From assembly GCA_002359075.1 (NCBI GenBank), contig DEQA01000107.1, positions 12,238 through 31,902 of the forward strand: 19,665 bases of DNA. The letters are read 5' to 3'. How positions within the stretch are numbered: the first letter of the stretch is position 1; every line of letters starts with the position of its first letter. The position numbers were made by a program, and so were the translations under genes. The DNA is from Planococcaceae bacterium UBA3378 (lineage in GTDB: Bacteria > Bacillota > Bacilli > Bacillales_A > Planococcaceae). Of this stretch, positions 1 through 6,949 are shown one piece after another. The notes under the pieces are model-generated. The model did no database searches. It saw only the letters and a program-made list of their open reading frames with translations, and was not told where the DNA came from.

Positions 1-2
1 CA

Positions 3-452
3 GACCTACTTGGCAGCCAGGAGCGTGCTGCGCGTTACCGAAACGGAAAATATATTGTGTTTTATTTAAGTCCTGCCGATTACCACCGCATCCACAGCCC
101 GATTGATGGAAAGGTAGTCCGCCAATATGTGCTCGGTCAAAAATCCTATCCGGTCAATCGCCATGGTTTGACGTATGGCAGGAAACCAATCAGCCATAAT
201 TATCGTATGATTAGTGAGCTTGCCTATGCACAAAATCGTCAAACAGCCCTTATAAAGGTGGGGGCAATGTTTGTCAATTCCATTGAGCTGACGAATGTAA
301 CGGACGTTTGGTCCAAAGGGGAAGAGATTGGCTATTTTACCTTTGGTTCAACAGTTGTCATGCTTTTTGAGAAAGATGCGATAGAGTTTTGTGAGAATAT
401 CGTATCCGGCGCTGCTATTCGAATGGGTCAAGCGTTCGCAAATATGCTATAA
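3..452 (+). CDS. psd: Phosphatidylserine decarboxylase proenzyme, C-terminal part (5' end outside window)
   Basis: Membrane-associated enzyme that decarboxylates phosphatidylserine to phosphatidylethanolamine. The reading frame is already open at the left edge, so only about the last 149 residues are present. Seen: the family motif YLSPADYHRIHSPIDG near positions 60-110, whose His is expected to serve self-cleavage, and an FGST motif at 342-353. In this family the proenzyme cuts itself between Gly and Ser of an (L)GST motif, and the Ser becomes the pyruvoyl group; Phe replaces the more usual Leu. The C-terminus after the cleavage site (about 33 residues) has the normal short alpha-subunit length. 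The stop codon overlaps a good extended -10 promoter for the next operon. Identification is from motif recognition and is confident. Confidence 0.93.
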   Translation, partial: DLLGSQERAARYRNGKYIVFYLSPADYHRIHSPIDGKVVRQYVLGQKSYPVNRHGLTYGRKPISHNYRMISELAYAQNRQTALIKVGAMFVNSIELTNVTDVWSKGEEIGYFTFGSTVVMLFEKDAIEFCENIVSGAAIRMGQAFANML

Positions 453-453
453 T
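445..453 (+). promoter_or_regulatory. Extended -10 promoter for the yqeG operon
   Basis: TGCTATAAT is a perfect extended -10 (TGn-TATAAT), preceded by TA as in the Gram-positive TRTGN consensus. It overlaps the psd stop codon. A -35 is poor (GGGTCA at 425-430, 17 nt spacer), which is normal for extended -10 promoters. A start near 460 would give a leader of about 25 nt carrying the GAGGGAG ribosome site of yqeG. Inference: the housekeeping run from yqeG onward has its own start in addition to any readthrough from psd. Confidence 0.6.
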
Positions 454-484
454 CAATAATTATGAACGTGAGGGAGATTTAGGT

Positions 485-1003
485 TTGTATAATCACTTAT
501 TACCAGATAAATTTGTATCGACTGTATTCGATATAACACCGGAAAATTTAAAAGAAATGAGCTTTCGTGGAATTATTACGGATTTGGACAATACGCTGAT
601 CGAGTGGGACCGGGCGGATGCAACAGAGGAGCTTGCTGCTTGGTTTAAACGAATGCAGGATGCAGGGATCCGCATTGTCATCGTTTCCAACAATAACGAA
701 GAGCGTGTAAAGCGGTTTGCCGAGCCTTTAGGCATTCCTTATATTTCACGTGCGCGAAAGCCATTAGGGAAAGGCTTCTACCAGGCACTTGTGCGTCTGA
801 AACTAAAACGCGAGGAAGTGGCGATGGTAGGAGACCAATTGTTGACAGATGTCATGGGGGCAAAGCGTCAAAAGCTCTATACAATTTTAGTACGTCCGGT
901 TGCCCAATCGGATGGTTTTGTGACGCGTTTTAATCGTTTTGTCGAGCGTCGTGTATTTAATGAATTAAAACGAAAAGGTATTAAGACGTGGGAGGATTTA
1001 TAA
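485..1003 (+). CDS. yqeG: YqeG family HAD-IIIA phosphatase
   Basis: A 172-residue HAD-superfamily phosphatase of the YqeG family; the physiological substrate is not established. Seen: motif I DLDNT (residues 33-37, nucleophile Asp33 and acid/base Asp35), a SNNN segment as motif II, a conserved Lys region (RKPLGKGF) and the MVGDQLLTDVMGA segment (about 113-125) as motif IV. The start is TTG, preceded by GTGAGGGAG at 468-476; no ATG fits better. The stop lies 2 nt before the yqeH ATG, so the two are probably translationally linked. Placement directly before the ribosome-assembly GTPase yqeH is the usual Bacillales order and suggests, without proving, a link to translation. Confidence 0.9.
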   Translation: MYNHLLPDKFVSTVFDITPENLKEMSFRGIITDLDNTLIEWDRADATEELAAWFKRMQDAGIRIVIVSNNNEERVKRFAEPLGIPYISRARKPLGKGFYQALVRLKLKREEVAMVGDQLLTDVMGAKRQKLYTILVRPVAQSDGFVTRFNRFVERRVFNELKRKGIKTWEDL

Positions 1004-1005
1004 GA

Positions 1006-2109
1006 ATGAATGAAATGCCAAACTGTATTGGCTGTGGAGCAGTCATCCAGACGGAAGATAAAAATGGACTTGGCTATGCACCGCCATCATCTTTAGAGAA
1101 AGAGACGGTTATTTGCCAGCGCTGCTTCCGCTTAAAAAACTATAATGAAATCCAGCCGGTAAACTTAACAGATGATGACTTTCTGCGTATATTAAACGGT
1201 CTTGGAGAGCAGCAAGGGCTGATCGTCAAAATTGTTGATATATTTGATTTTAATGGAAGCTGGCTGCCGGGGCTGCATCGATTTGTCGGGAAAAATCCAG
1301 TTCTGTTAGTAGCCAATAAGGCGGATTTGCTCCCTAAATCAGTAAAAGCAAACAAGGTAATCAATTGGCTGAAGCGAGAAGCAAAGGCTCTCGGGCTGAA
1401 TCCGGTAGATGTTATGCTTGTTTCAGCTCATAAAGGAAAAGGGATGGCTGAGGTAACAGAGGCGATTGACCATTATCGTAACGGCCAGGACGTATTTGTT
1501 GTCGGCTGTACGAACGTTGGGAAGTCAACCTTTATTAACCGGATTATTAAACAGGCGACAGGTGAAGGAGAAGTCATTACAACCTCTCACTTCCCGGGTA
1601 CAACGCTTGATATGATCGAAATTCCGCTTGATGATGGTTCTGCGCTTTATGATACACCTGGGATTATTAATCACCACCAGATGGCACATTATTTAGATGC
1701 AGCTGAGTTAAAATATATTATGCCGAAAAAAGAAATCAAGCCAAAGGTGTATCAGCAAAATGAAGGACAGACATTATTCATCGGGGCTTTGGCACGTTTT
1801 GATTTCATAAAAGGAGCGCGCTCGGCGTTTACTGTGCATGTGGCAAATGATTTACCAATCCATCGTACAAAGCTTGAAAAGGCTGATCAATTATATGCTG
1901 AGCATAAAGGAGAGCTGCTGGCTCCGCCGACAGCAGCACATATCGATCGGCTGCCGGAGCTGGTGCGACATGAGTTCTCGATCAAACAGGGAAAAACGGA
2001 TGTCGTATTTTCAGGGCTTGGCTGGATTACGGTACAGCATCCGAATGTAGTTGTGGCTGCCTATGCGCCTAAAGGGGTACAAGTATTTATCCGTCCGTCA
2101 TTGATTTAA
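1006..2109 (+). CDS. yqeH: Circularly permuted GTPase YqeH, ribosome biogenesis
   Basis: A 367-residue cytoplasmic GTPase needed for 30S subunit assembly in B. subtilis (family knowledge). Seen: an N-terminal zinc-binding module with CIGC (Cys7, Cys10) and CQRC (Cys37, Cys40). A permuted G domain follows in the order G4 NKAD (about 104-107), G5-like VSAHKG, G1 GCTNVGKS (about 167-174), G2/G3 with PGTT and DTPG. This G4-G5-G1-G2-G3 order is the signature of the family. The chosen ATG has GGGAGG 10 nt upstream; an upstream in-frame GTG at 988 overlaps the yqeG end and has no ribosome site. Length is normal. It sits between yqeG and aroE as in related genomes. Confidence 0.95.
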   Translation: MNEMPNCIGCGAVIQTEDKNGLGYAPPSSLEKETVICQRCFRLKNYNEIQPVNLTDDDFLRILNGLGEQQGLIVKIVDIFDFNGSWLPGLHRFVGKNPVLLVANKADLLPKSVKANKVINWLKREAKALGLNPVDVMLVSAHKGKGMAEVTEAIDHYRNGQDVFVVGCTNVGKSTFINRIIKQATGEGEVITTSHFPGTTLDMIEIPLDDGSALYDTPGIINHHQMAHYLDAAELKYIMPKKEIKPKVYQQNEGQTLFIGALARFDFIKGARSAFTVHVANDLPIHRTKLEKADQLYAEHKGELLAPPTAAHIDRLPELVRHEFSIKQGKTDVVFSGLGWITVQHPNVVVAAYAPKGVQVFIRPSLI

Positions 2110-2145
2110 TAACGCAACAGACGGTTTTGATAAAAAGAATGCAGA

Positions 2146-2169
2146 CCCGGCAAGTGTTTTCTTGCTGGG
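2146..2169 (+). repeat. Hairpin in the yqeH-aroE spacer
   Basis: CCCGGCAAG and CTTGCTGGG form a 9-bp stem (one G-T pair) around the 6-nt loop TGTTTT. It lies in a 122-nt spacer, longer than the other gaps in this operon. No T-run follows on the plus strand, so it is not a standard terminator for yqeH. It may be a processing or mRNA-stabilising structure; the function is unknown. Confidence 0.45.
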
Positions 2170-2231
2170 GTGATCCGTATAAAAAAGCAGTGGTATTGTT
2201 GCACACAGTCACTTGAAAAGGATGAGTTGAG

Positions 2232-3062
2232 ATGAAGAAATGGTTCGCGGTCATTGGAGATCCGATTGCACAGTCCAAATCTCCAAGTATGCATCATCTA
2301 TGGTACGAAGAAACTGGAGAGGATGCCGCATATATTCCGCTTCGTGTAAAAGCGGAGGACCTGGGGCAGGCAGTCGAGTCATTAAAGCTGCTTGGTGCAA
2401 GTGGGTGGAACGTCACAATTCCACATAAACAATCGATCATTCCATTTTTAGATGAGTTAGATGAGATGGCACAGAAAATGGGAGCAGTGAATACGGTTGT
2501 TCGGCTGGAAGACGGCAGGTTGAAGGGATACAACACGGATGGTCCGGGGTTTGTAAAGTCGCTGGAAGATGCGGTTGGAACAGAACACCGCCAAGACCCT
2601 TTACTTCTCATTGGAGCAGGAGGTGCTGCCCGGGGGATTGCTTTTGCCCTTCAGCAGGCAGGGTATACATCTATAACGATAGCCAATCGAACAATAGAAA
2701 AGGCAGAAGCGATTGTGCAGGAGATGGGTGAAGGAAAGGCTGTATCATTGGAAGAGGCAGAAAGTGAGCTTAATCTGTATAAAGTATTTATTCAGACGAC
2801 ACCAGCCGGTATGAGTACAGGCGATTTTTCTCTGCCATTTTCCATTGAAAAGTTTCCAGCAGGCGCAATTGCAGCGGATATTGTGTATAATCCATTAATG
2901 ACGCCATTTTTGCTGGCTGCCGAAGAAAAAGGCGCAACAATTGTGAACGGGCTTGGTATGTTCGTTCACCAAGGGGCGATTGCTTACCAATACTGGCTTG
3001 GTGAGTACCCAAATACAAATGGAATGATTGCCCGTTTGACGGAGCAATTAGGAGGAAAGTAA
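2232..3062 (+). CDS. aroE: Shikimate dehydrogenase (NADP+)
   Basis: Catalyses reversible NADPH-dependent reduction of 3-dehydroshikimate to shikimate, step four of the chorismate pathway. It is 276 residues, a normal length. Seen: the shikimate-binding SKSPSMH motif (Ser15 and Ser17), catalytic Lys66 in NVTIPHK, Asn in GAVNTV, the Asp of YNTDGPGF, the dinucleotide-binding loop GAGGAARG (about 129-136) and NRT, which contacts the NADP phosphate in this family. The C-terminal NGLGMFVHQGAIAYQYW segment is also typical. The start ATG is preceded by AAAAGGATGAG. Its 3' end encodes the ribosome site of yhbY (AGGAGGA at 3050-3056), so the genes are closely coupled. Confidence 0.96.
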   Translation: MKKWFAVIGDPIAQSKSPSMHHLWYEETGEDAAYIPLRVKAEDLGQAVESLKLLGASGWNVTIPHKQSIIPFLDELDEMAQKMGAVNTVVRLEDGRLKGYNTDGPGFVKSLEDAVGTEHRQDPLLLIGAGGAARGIAFALQQAGYTSITIANRTIEKAEAIVQEMGEGKAVSLEEAESELNLYKVFIQTTPAGMSTGDFSLPFSIEKFPAGAIAADIVYNPLMTPFLLAAEEKGATIVNGLGMFVHQGAIAYQYWLGEYPNTNGMIARLTEQLGGK

Positions 3063-3067
3063 TTTTT

Positions 3068-3373
3068 ATGTTAACAGGTAAACAAAAACGTTTTTTACGT
3101 GCTGAGGCACATCATTTAGATCCGATTTTCCAGGTAGGAAAAGGCGGCGTAAACGACCAAATGCTACGCCAATTGCGTGATGTATTGGAAGCGCGCGAGC
3201 TAATTAAAGTACGCATTTTGGATAATTGTGAAGACGATAAGCATGAAGTAGCAGAAGCACTGGCTGCTGGTACACGTGCAGAGTTAGTTCAGTTAATTGG
3301 ATTGACAGTAATCCTTTATAAGGAATCCCGCAATCACAAGAAAATCGTACTACCAAAGGCAGACAAAAAGTAA
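3068..3373 (+). CDS. yhbY: CRM-domain RNA-binding protein YhbY/YqeI
   Basis: A small 101-residue protein made of one CRM (YhbY) domain, an IF3-C-like RNA-binding fold that associates with pre-50S particles in other bacteria (family knowledge). Seen: the N-terminal LTGKQKRFLRAEAHHLDP segment, the RNA-binding loop GKGG (in VGKGGVND, about residues 22-29), the basic KVRILDNCEDD region and the C-terminal strand IGLTVILYKES. The ATG is 11 nt after AGGAGGA inside the aroE end. The last Lys codons run 11 nt ahead of the nadD start. Grouping with yqeH and rsfS gives this operon a ribosome-assembly flavour. Called yqeI in B. subtilis. Confidence 0.94.
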   Translation: MLTGKQKRFLRAEAHHLDPIFQVGKGGVNDQMLRQLRDVLEARELIKVRILDNCEDDKHEVAEALAAGTRAELVQLIGLTVILYKESRNHKKIVLPKADKK

Positions 3374-3384
3374 GGTGAATGAGC

Positions 3385-3963
3385 ATGAAAAAGGTCGGTA
3401 TTTTAGGAGGAACGTTTAACCCTCCACATATCGGGCATTTAATGATGGCAAATGAAGCATATCATGCACTGGGGCTGGATGAAGTACGGTTTATGCCGAA
3501 TGCTGTTCCTCCGCATAAACAGTCGAGCGGGGCCACTGACGAACAGCGGAAACGAATGGTGGAGCTGGCAATTGAAGATGCTCCGTACTTTACGCTGGAA
3601 GTGTTTGAATTGGAACGCGGAGGTCTTTCTTATACGTTTGATACGATGAGTACAATGGTCGGGCAGGAACGGGAAGTTGAGTTCTATTTCATCATTGGCG
3701 GAGATAGTATCGACCATTTGCATACATGGTATCGGATTGATGATCTTATACAAATCGTAAAGTTTGTAGGCATTAGAAGACCTGGCAGTGACGCAGTAAC
3801 AAACTATCCAGTGTCGATGATAGATGCCCCGCAGATCGGCCTTTCATCCACTTTATTACGGGAACGCTTTACAGAAGGAAAGACAGTACGATATTTACTG
3901 CCAAAGCCGGTGGAGGCTTTTATACGAAAGGAAGGATTATATGGAGCGCGAAGCCTTACTTGA
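3385..3963 (+). CDS. nadD: Nicotinate-nucleotide adenylyltransferase
   Basis: Transfers AMP from ATP to nicotinate mononucleotide, making deamido-NAD for NAD synthesis. It is 192 residues from the chosen start. Seen: the nucleotidyltransferase GGTFNPPHIGH motif with HIGH at residues 15-18, the DEVRFMPNAVPPHK strand and substrate loop, the FIIGGDS segment, and the second nucleotide-binding motif SSTLLRER (family ISSTxxR). Two ATGs compete: 3379 touches the ribosome site AAGGTGA (3372-3378) and so is too close, while 3385 has normal spacing. Its last 23 nt overlap the start of yqeK, which implies translational coupling. Confidence 0.95.
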   Translation: MKKVGILGGTFNPPHIGHLMMANEAYHALGLDEVRFMPNAVPPHKQSSGATDEQRKRMVELAIEDAPYFTLEVFELERGGLSYTFDTMSTMVGQEREVEFYFIIGGDSIDHLHTWYRIDDLIQIVKFVGIRRPGSDAVTNYPVSMIDAPQIGLSSTLLRERFTEGKTVRYLLPKPVEAFIRKEGLYGARSLT

Positions 3964-4504
3964 ATATATCCGTCCGCGGATGCCGGAGAAGCGCTATATT
4001 CATACACTTGGTGTAATGGAGACAGCCATTTCGCTGGCAGAGAACTACGGAGTGGATCCAAAAAAAGCAGAAATAGCCGCCATCCTTCATGACGTGGCAA
4101 AATACGAAGAGACAGAAGCGATGCGGGCTATTGTACGCGAGCATGGACTGGATGCCCGATTGCTTTCATGGGGCTCAGAAATTTTACACGGACCGATTGC
4201 AGCATACCGGGCGGAATACGAACTGGGAATCAAGGATGAAGACATCTTGAATGCGATGCGTTACCATACAACAGGACGCGCGGGTATGAGCCGTTTAGAG
4301 CAGATTGTTTATATTGCCGACATGATTGAGCCTAACCGTAAATTCCCCGGCGTAGAACAGCTACGGCAAGCAGCAAAAGAGGGACTGCAGCAGGCGATGA
4401 AGACATGTATCCATCATTCCGTGCTATTTTTAGTAACAGCAGAGCTCCCGATCTACCCTTTATCAATTGAATGTTACAATGACTATTTAGGAGAGGAACT
4501 TTAA
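3941..4504 (+). CDS. yqeK: HD-domain Ap4A hydrolase YqeK
   Basis: A 187-residue HD-superfamily metal phosphohydrolase. YqeK proteins hydrolyse diadenosine tetraphosphate symmetrically to ADP (family knowledge). Seen: His21, the His50-Asp51 pair in ILHDVAK, His83 in ILHGPIAAY, His109 in RYHTTGR and Asp127 in YIADMIEP, which together give the expected metal-ligand set. The frame is open upstream inside nadD, but the ATG at 3941 is preceded by AAAGGAAGG at good distance and gives the usual YqeK N-terminus, so the longer form is rejected. It overlaps nadD by 23 nt and ends 4 nt before rsfS. Being next to the NAD adenylyltransferase fits a nucleotide-metabolism pair. Confidence 0.93.
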   Translation: MEREALLEYIRPRMPEKRYIHTLGVMETAISLAENYGVDPKKAEIAAILHDVAKYEETEAMRAIVREHGLDARLLSWGSEILHGPIAAYRAEYELGIKDEDILNAMRYHTTGRAGMSRLEQIVYIADMIEPNRKFPGVEQLRQAAKEGLQQAMKTCIHHSVLFLVTAELPIYPLSIECYNDYLGEEL

Positions 4505-4508
4505 ATAT

Positions 4509-4856
4509 ATGAACGAAACTTTATTACAACTTTCTTATAAGGCAGCAGATGATAAACACGCAGAGGATATTGTAGTACTAAACATGCAAGGAATTTCCCT
4601 GCTGGCAGATTACTTTATCATTTGTCACGGGAATTCAGACCGCCAAGTACAGGCTATTGCGCGGGAAATTCAAGAAAAAGCAGAAGAGAACGGCTATGAA
4701 GTAAAACGCGTGGAAGGATTTGATTCGGCCCGTTGGATTCTTGTTGATCTAGGGGATGTAGTAGCGCATGTATTCCATAAGGATGAGCGTGCATTTTATA
4801 ATTTAGAGCGCCTATGGGGAGATGCACCGCAGCTAGAAGTGTCTGCTGATGAGTAG
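4509..4856 (+). CDS. rsfS: Ribosomal silencing factor RsfS
   Basis: A 115-residue protein of the RsfS/Iojap family that binds ribosomal protein uL14 and blocks subunit joining when cells starve (family knowledge). Seen: the conserved core ISLLADYFIICHGNSDRQVQAIA (about residues 29-51), then RVEGFDSARWILVDLGDVVAHVFH with the invariant W-DLGDVVVH-type strand, and the terminal FYNLERLWGDA. The ATG follows GGAGAGG (4490-4496) with a rather long spacer of 12 nt. The last codons overlap the start of yqeM by 8 nt (ATGAGTAG). Called yqeL in B. subtilis. Confidence 0.95.
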   Translation: MNETLLQLSYKAADDKHAEDIVVLNMQGISLLADYFIICHGNSDRQVQAIAREIQEKAEENGYEVKRVEGFDSARWILVDLGDVVAHVFHKDERAFYNLERLWGDAPQLEVSADE

Positions 4857-5586
4857 TTATCTTCATTTCGCCTATATTTATGACGAGCTCATGACAGATG
4901 TGCCGTATGATGAGTATGTGGAGTGGGTCACGCTCCATGCTCCGGCATCCGAGCACCCTGTCTTGCTTGATATCGGCTGCGGAACAGGCACCCTTGCTAT
5001 GAAATTTGATGAAGCCGGGTACAATGTAAGCGGTGTGGACATTTCAGAAGATATGTTAACGATGGCCAATGCAAGAACGGAAGCGGCAGGTAAATCGATT
5101 TCCTATTTTGCTATGTCGATGGATGAGCTGGAAGGCTTTGAAGAAATTGATGTAGCAGTGATTCCGGTTGATTCAATCAATTATGTAACAGAGGAAAAGG
5201 CTGTATATGAAACATTAAGCCGTATATATGACGCTTTGCGGGTCGGCGGACAGCTATTTTTTGATGTGCATTCAGTATGTAAAATGGATGAGATCTTTTT
5301 AAATGGCCCATTTACATATGATGATGGCCGTGTTACATATATTTGGCATACAGAGCCGGGCGAGTATGAGCATTCTGTCTATCATCAGCTATGCTTTTTT
5401 GTCGAAGGGCAAGACGGCTTATATGAGCGTTTTGATGAGGAGCATTTCCAGCGCACGTTCGCACCGGGGCAATATGCAGAGTGGCTAAAAGAAATTGGAT
5501 TTTCCGAAGTCCACCTTACAGCAGACTGGGTGCCGGAAGCGCCAAATGAAGAAAGTGAACGAATTTTTATACGGGCAGTAAAATAA
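4849..5586 (+). CDS. yqeM: Class I SAM-dependent methyltransferase YqeM
   Basis: A 245-residue class I methyltransferase; the substrate is not known. Seen: the N-terminal FAYIYDELMTDVPYDEYVEW typical of YqeM, SAM motif I LLDIGCGTGTLA (residues 39-50), the acidic GVDIS after strand 2, and VAVIPVDSINYV after strand 4. The C-terminal half has the FFDVHSVCKM and YEHSVYHQLCFF segments of the family. The ATG overlaps the rsfS stop in ATGAGTAG, with only a weak purine stretch upstream, so translation probably depends on ribosomes ending rsfS. It is the last gene of the housekeeping run; a structured 70-nt leader then separates it from comEA. Confidence 0.9.
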   Translation: MSSYLHFAYIYDELMTDVPYDEYVEWVTLHAPASEHPVLLDIGCGTGTLAMKFDEAGYNVSGVDISEDMLTMANARTEAAGKSISYFAMSMDELEGFEEIDVAVIPVDSINYVTEEKAVYETLSRIYDALRVGGQLFFDVHSVCKMDEIFLNGPFTYDDGRVTYIWHTEPGEYEHSVYHQLCFFVEGQDGLYERFDEEHFQRTFAPGQYAEWLKEIGFSEVHLTADWVPEAPNEESERIFIRAVK

Positions 5587-5597
5587 CATCTTTTCAA

Positions 5598-5648
5598 AAG
5601 AAGGCAAATTATGTATATTGGAGGAGACTCCATATGATTTGCCTTCTT
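5598..5648 (+). promoter_or_regulatory. Long hairpin over the upstream ribosome site of comEA
   Basis: AAGAAGGCAAAT (5598-5609) pairs perfectly with ATTTGCCTTCTT (5637-5648). Inside, TGGAG (5619-5623) and CTCCA (5628-5632) form an apical stem around a GAGA tetraloop. The ribosome site GGAGGA (5620-5625) lies in this apical stem, and ATG 5634-5636 lies just before the outer right arm. No T-run follows directly (the T6 run starts 12 nt later), so it is a poor terminator. Inference: it hides the start signals at 5620-5636 and could regulate comEA translation. Confidence 0.6.
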
Positions 5649-5753
5649 GAGAGAGGGTGTTTTTTATTATCAGCAATCTCATTGCAAAGTATGGAAAAAG
5701 AGTGCTATTGCCCGGCATTCTTTGTGTCGCTGGATTTATTGTTTTTATTATGA
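5634..5753 (+). CDS. 39-residue ORF overlapping the comEA start, or true comEA start reached by -1 shift
   Basis: An ATG with an ideal ribosome site (GGAGGA, 8-nt spacer) opens a 39-codon frame beginning MICLLERGCFLLSA and ending at TGA 5751-5753. It overlaps the first 97 nt of the comEA frame. It is one frame away from comEA: a -1 shift at T TTT TTA (5660-5666) would join MICLLERGCFF directly to the comEA sequence. Readings: a leader peptide coupling translation to comEA, a programmed frameshift, a single-base loss in the T6 run (natural or sequencing), or a chance ORF. The start signal is clearly better than anything in the comEA frame. Confidence 0.35.
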   Translation: MICLLERGCFLLSAISLQSMEKECYCPAFFVSLDLLFLL

Positions 5754-6295
5754 TGCCACGCGAAGAACAATCCTCATTTGAATTAATTACAGAAGCAGAG
5801 CCGGTGCAGGCCGAACCACAAGAAGAGCTGCTAGAGAAAAAGGAAGCTGCCCGGGTGCTTGTAGACGTAAAGGGTGCCGTCAACTATCCGGGTGTCTATA
5901 CATTAACGGATGAAGACCGGGTAGTAGATGCCATTACCGTTGCAGGAGGTTATATTGAGGGAGCCGATTCCTCCCTTATTAATCATGCCCAGAAGCTGCA
6001 GGATGAAATGGTCATATATATTCCTGTAAAAGGCGAGGAAACAGAGGCTGTTGTGCAAAATTTTGCCGTGATGAGCCTAGGCGGCCAGTCATCGGGGGAT
6101 GCCAAAGTAAACATCAATACAGCCGACGAAACGCAATTGACGACATTGCCAGGCATCGGGCCAGCCAAGGCAAAGGCGATTATTTCACACCGGGAGGAAC
6201 AGGGAACGTTTCAAACGGTTGAGGGCCTGAAAGAAGTTTCAGGTATAGGGGATAAGACATTTGAACAGTTAAAAGATTTGATTGACATAAAATAA
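5657..6295 (+). CDS. comEA: Competence DNA receptor ComEA (start uncertain)
   Basis: Membrane-anchored DNA-binding receptor of the transformation machinery, acting outside the membrane in the cell wall zone. From GTG 5657 it has 212 residues. Seen: one hydrophobic segment at about residues 16-33 (N-terminal anchor), an acidic linker at about 35-63, an SLBB-type domain at about 66-128 (VLVDVKGAVNYPGVY), and a helix-hairpin-helix pair at about 150-212 (VNINTADETQLTTLPGIG, then SGIGDKTFEQL), which binds DNA backbone. The start is problematic. An in-frame stop at 5648 limits upstream extension. GTG 5657 directly abuts the purine run GAGAGAGG; ATT 5666 would have better spacing; the well-placed ATG 5634 is in another frame. 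First gene of comEA-comEB-comEC. Confidence 0.9.
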   Translation: MFFIISNLIAKYGKRVLLPGILCVAGFIVFIMMPREEQSSFELITEAEPVQAEPQEELLEKKEAARVLVDVKGAVNYPGVYTLTDEDRVVDAITVAGGYIEGADSSLINHAQKLQDEMVIYIPVKGEETEAVVQNFAVMSLGGQSSGDAKVNINTADETQLTTLPGIGPAKAKAIISHREEQGTFQTVEGLKEVSGIGDKTFEQLKDLIDIK

Positions 6296-6376
6296 GCTTT
6301 ATTAGAAAGTTTCGGACATTGCCATGCGCATTCATTTTGACTAAACTATCAATAGGACAACACAGGAGGTAGTCAT

Positions 6377-6949
6377 ATGGAGCGAATAACATGGGATCAG
6401 TTTTTCATGGCCCAAAGCCATCTATTAGCATTGCGGAGTACATGTGCTAGATTAGCAGTTGGTGCAACAATTGTAAGGGAAAAGCGTATTATTGCGGGGG
6501 GCTATAACGGCTCCATCTCAGGGGATGAACATTGCATTGAGCAAGGATGCTATGTAGTGGACAACCATTGTATACGGACGATTCATGCAGAGACAAATGC
6601 ATTATTGCAGTGTGCTAAATATGGGACTCCTGCAAATGGTGCAGACCTGTATGTGACACATTTTCCTTGTTTGCCCTGCTCAAAGACGGTCATTCAAGCA
6701 GGCATTAAAAATGTATTTTATGCAAAGGATTATAAAAACAATCCATATGCCCTTGAACTTTTTGAAAAGGCCGGCGTCAACGTTGTACATATTCCATTCG
6801 ATGAAGCAAAAATCGACTTTTTAAAGGATGAAAAGTTGCAATTAGCGATCGATATGCTGCAAAAGATGCGTGAGCTTGGTGTCTCACATGAAGAATTGTT
6901 CCCTTACGAGGAGAAGGTGAACCAATTATTTGGTCAATTTAAAGCATAA
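6377..6949 (+). CDS. comEB: ComEB, dCMP deaminase-type zinc enzyme
   Basis: A 190-residue cytidine/deoxycytidylate deaminase-family protein encoded within the comE operon. Seen: the zinc ligand and proton-shuttle motif HAE (His70, Glu72 in IHAETNAL), and PCLPC (Cys98, Cys101), the two Cys zinc ligands. An additional Cys/His cluster (EHCIEQGC, NHCIRTIH, residues 51-70) is typical of dCMP deaminases, which bind a second zinc. The role in DNA uptake is unclear: the B. subtilis gene is dispensable for uptake (family knowledge). The ATG follows AGGAGGT with ideal spacing. The last 20 nt overlap comEC. Confidence 0.93.
   Translation: MERITWDQFFMAQSHLLALRSTCARLAVGATIVREKRIIAGGYNGSISGDEHCIEQGCYVVDNHCIRTIHAETNALLQCAKYGTPANGADLYVTHFPCLPCSKTVIQAGIKNVFYAKDYKNNPYALELFEKAGVNVVHIPFDEAKIDFLKDEKLQLAIDMLQKMRELGVSHEELFPYEEKVNQLFGQFKA

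Noticed and set aside
3824..3940. Longer N-terminal form of yqeK
   Set aside because: The extension lies within nadD in another frame, gives a non-family N-terminus and lacks a ribosome site; ATG 3941 has a strong one.
5587..5656. ComK box (AAAA-N5-TTTT pairs) before comEA
   Set aside because: Short A and T runs occur but not with the required spacing or duplication.
5598..5665. Intrinsic terminator after yqeM
   Set aside because: The hairpin encloses about 27 nt and the T6 run starts 12 nt after it, so it does not have terminator geometry; a translational role fits better.
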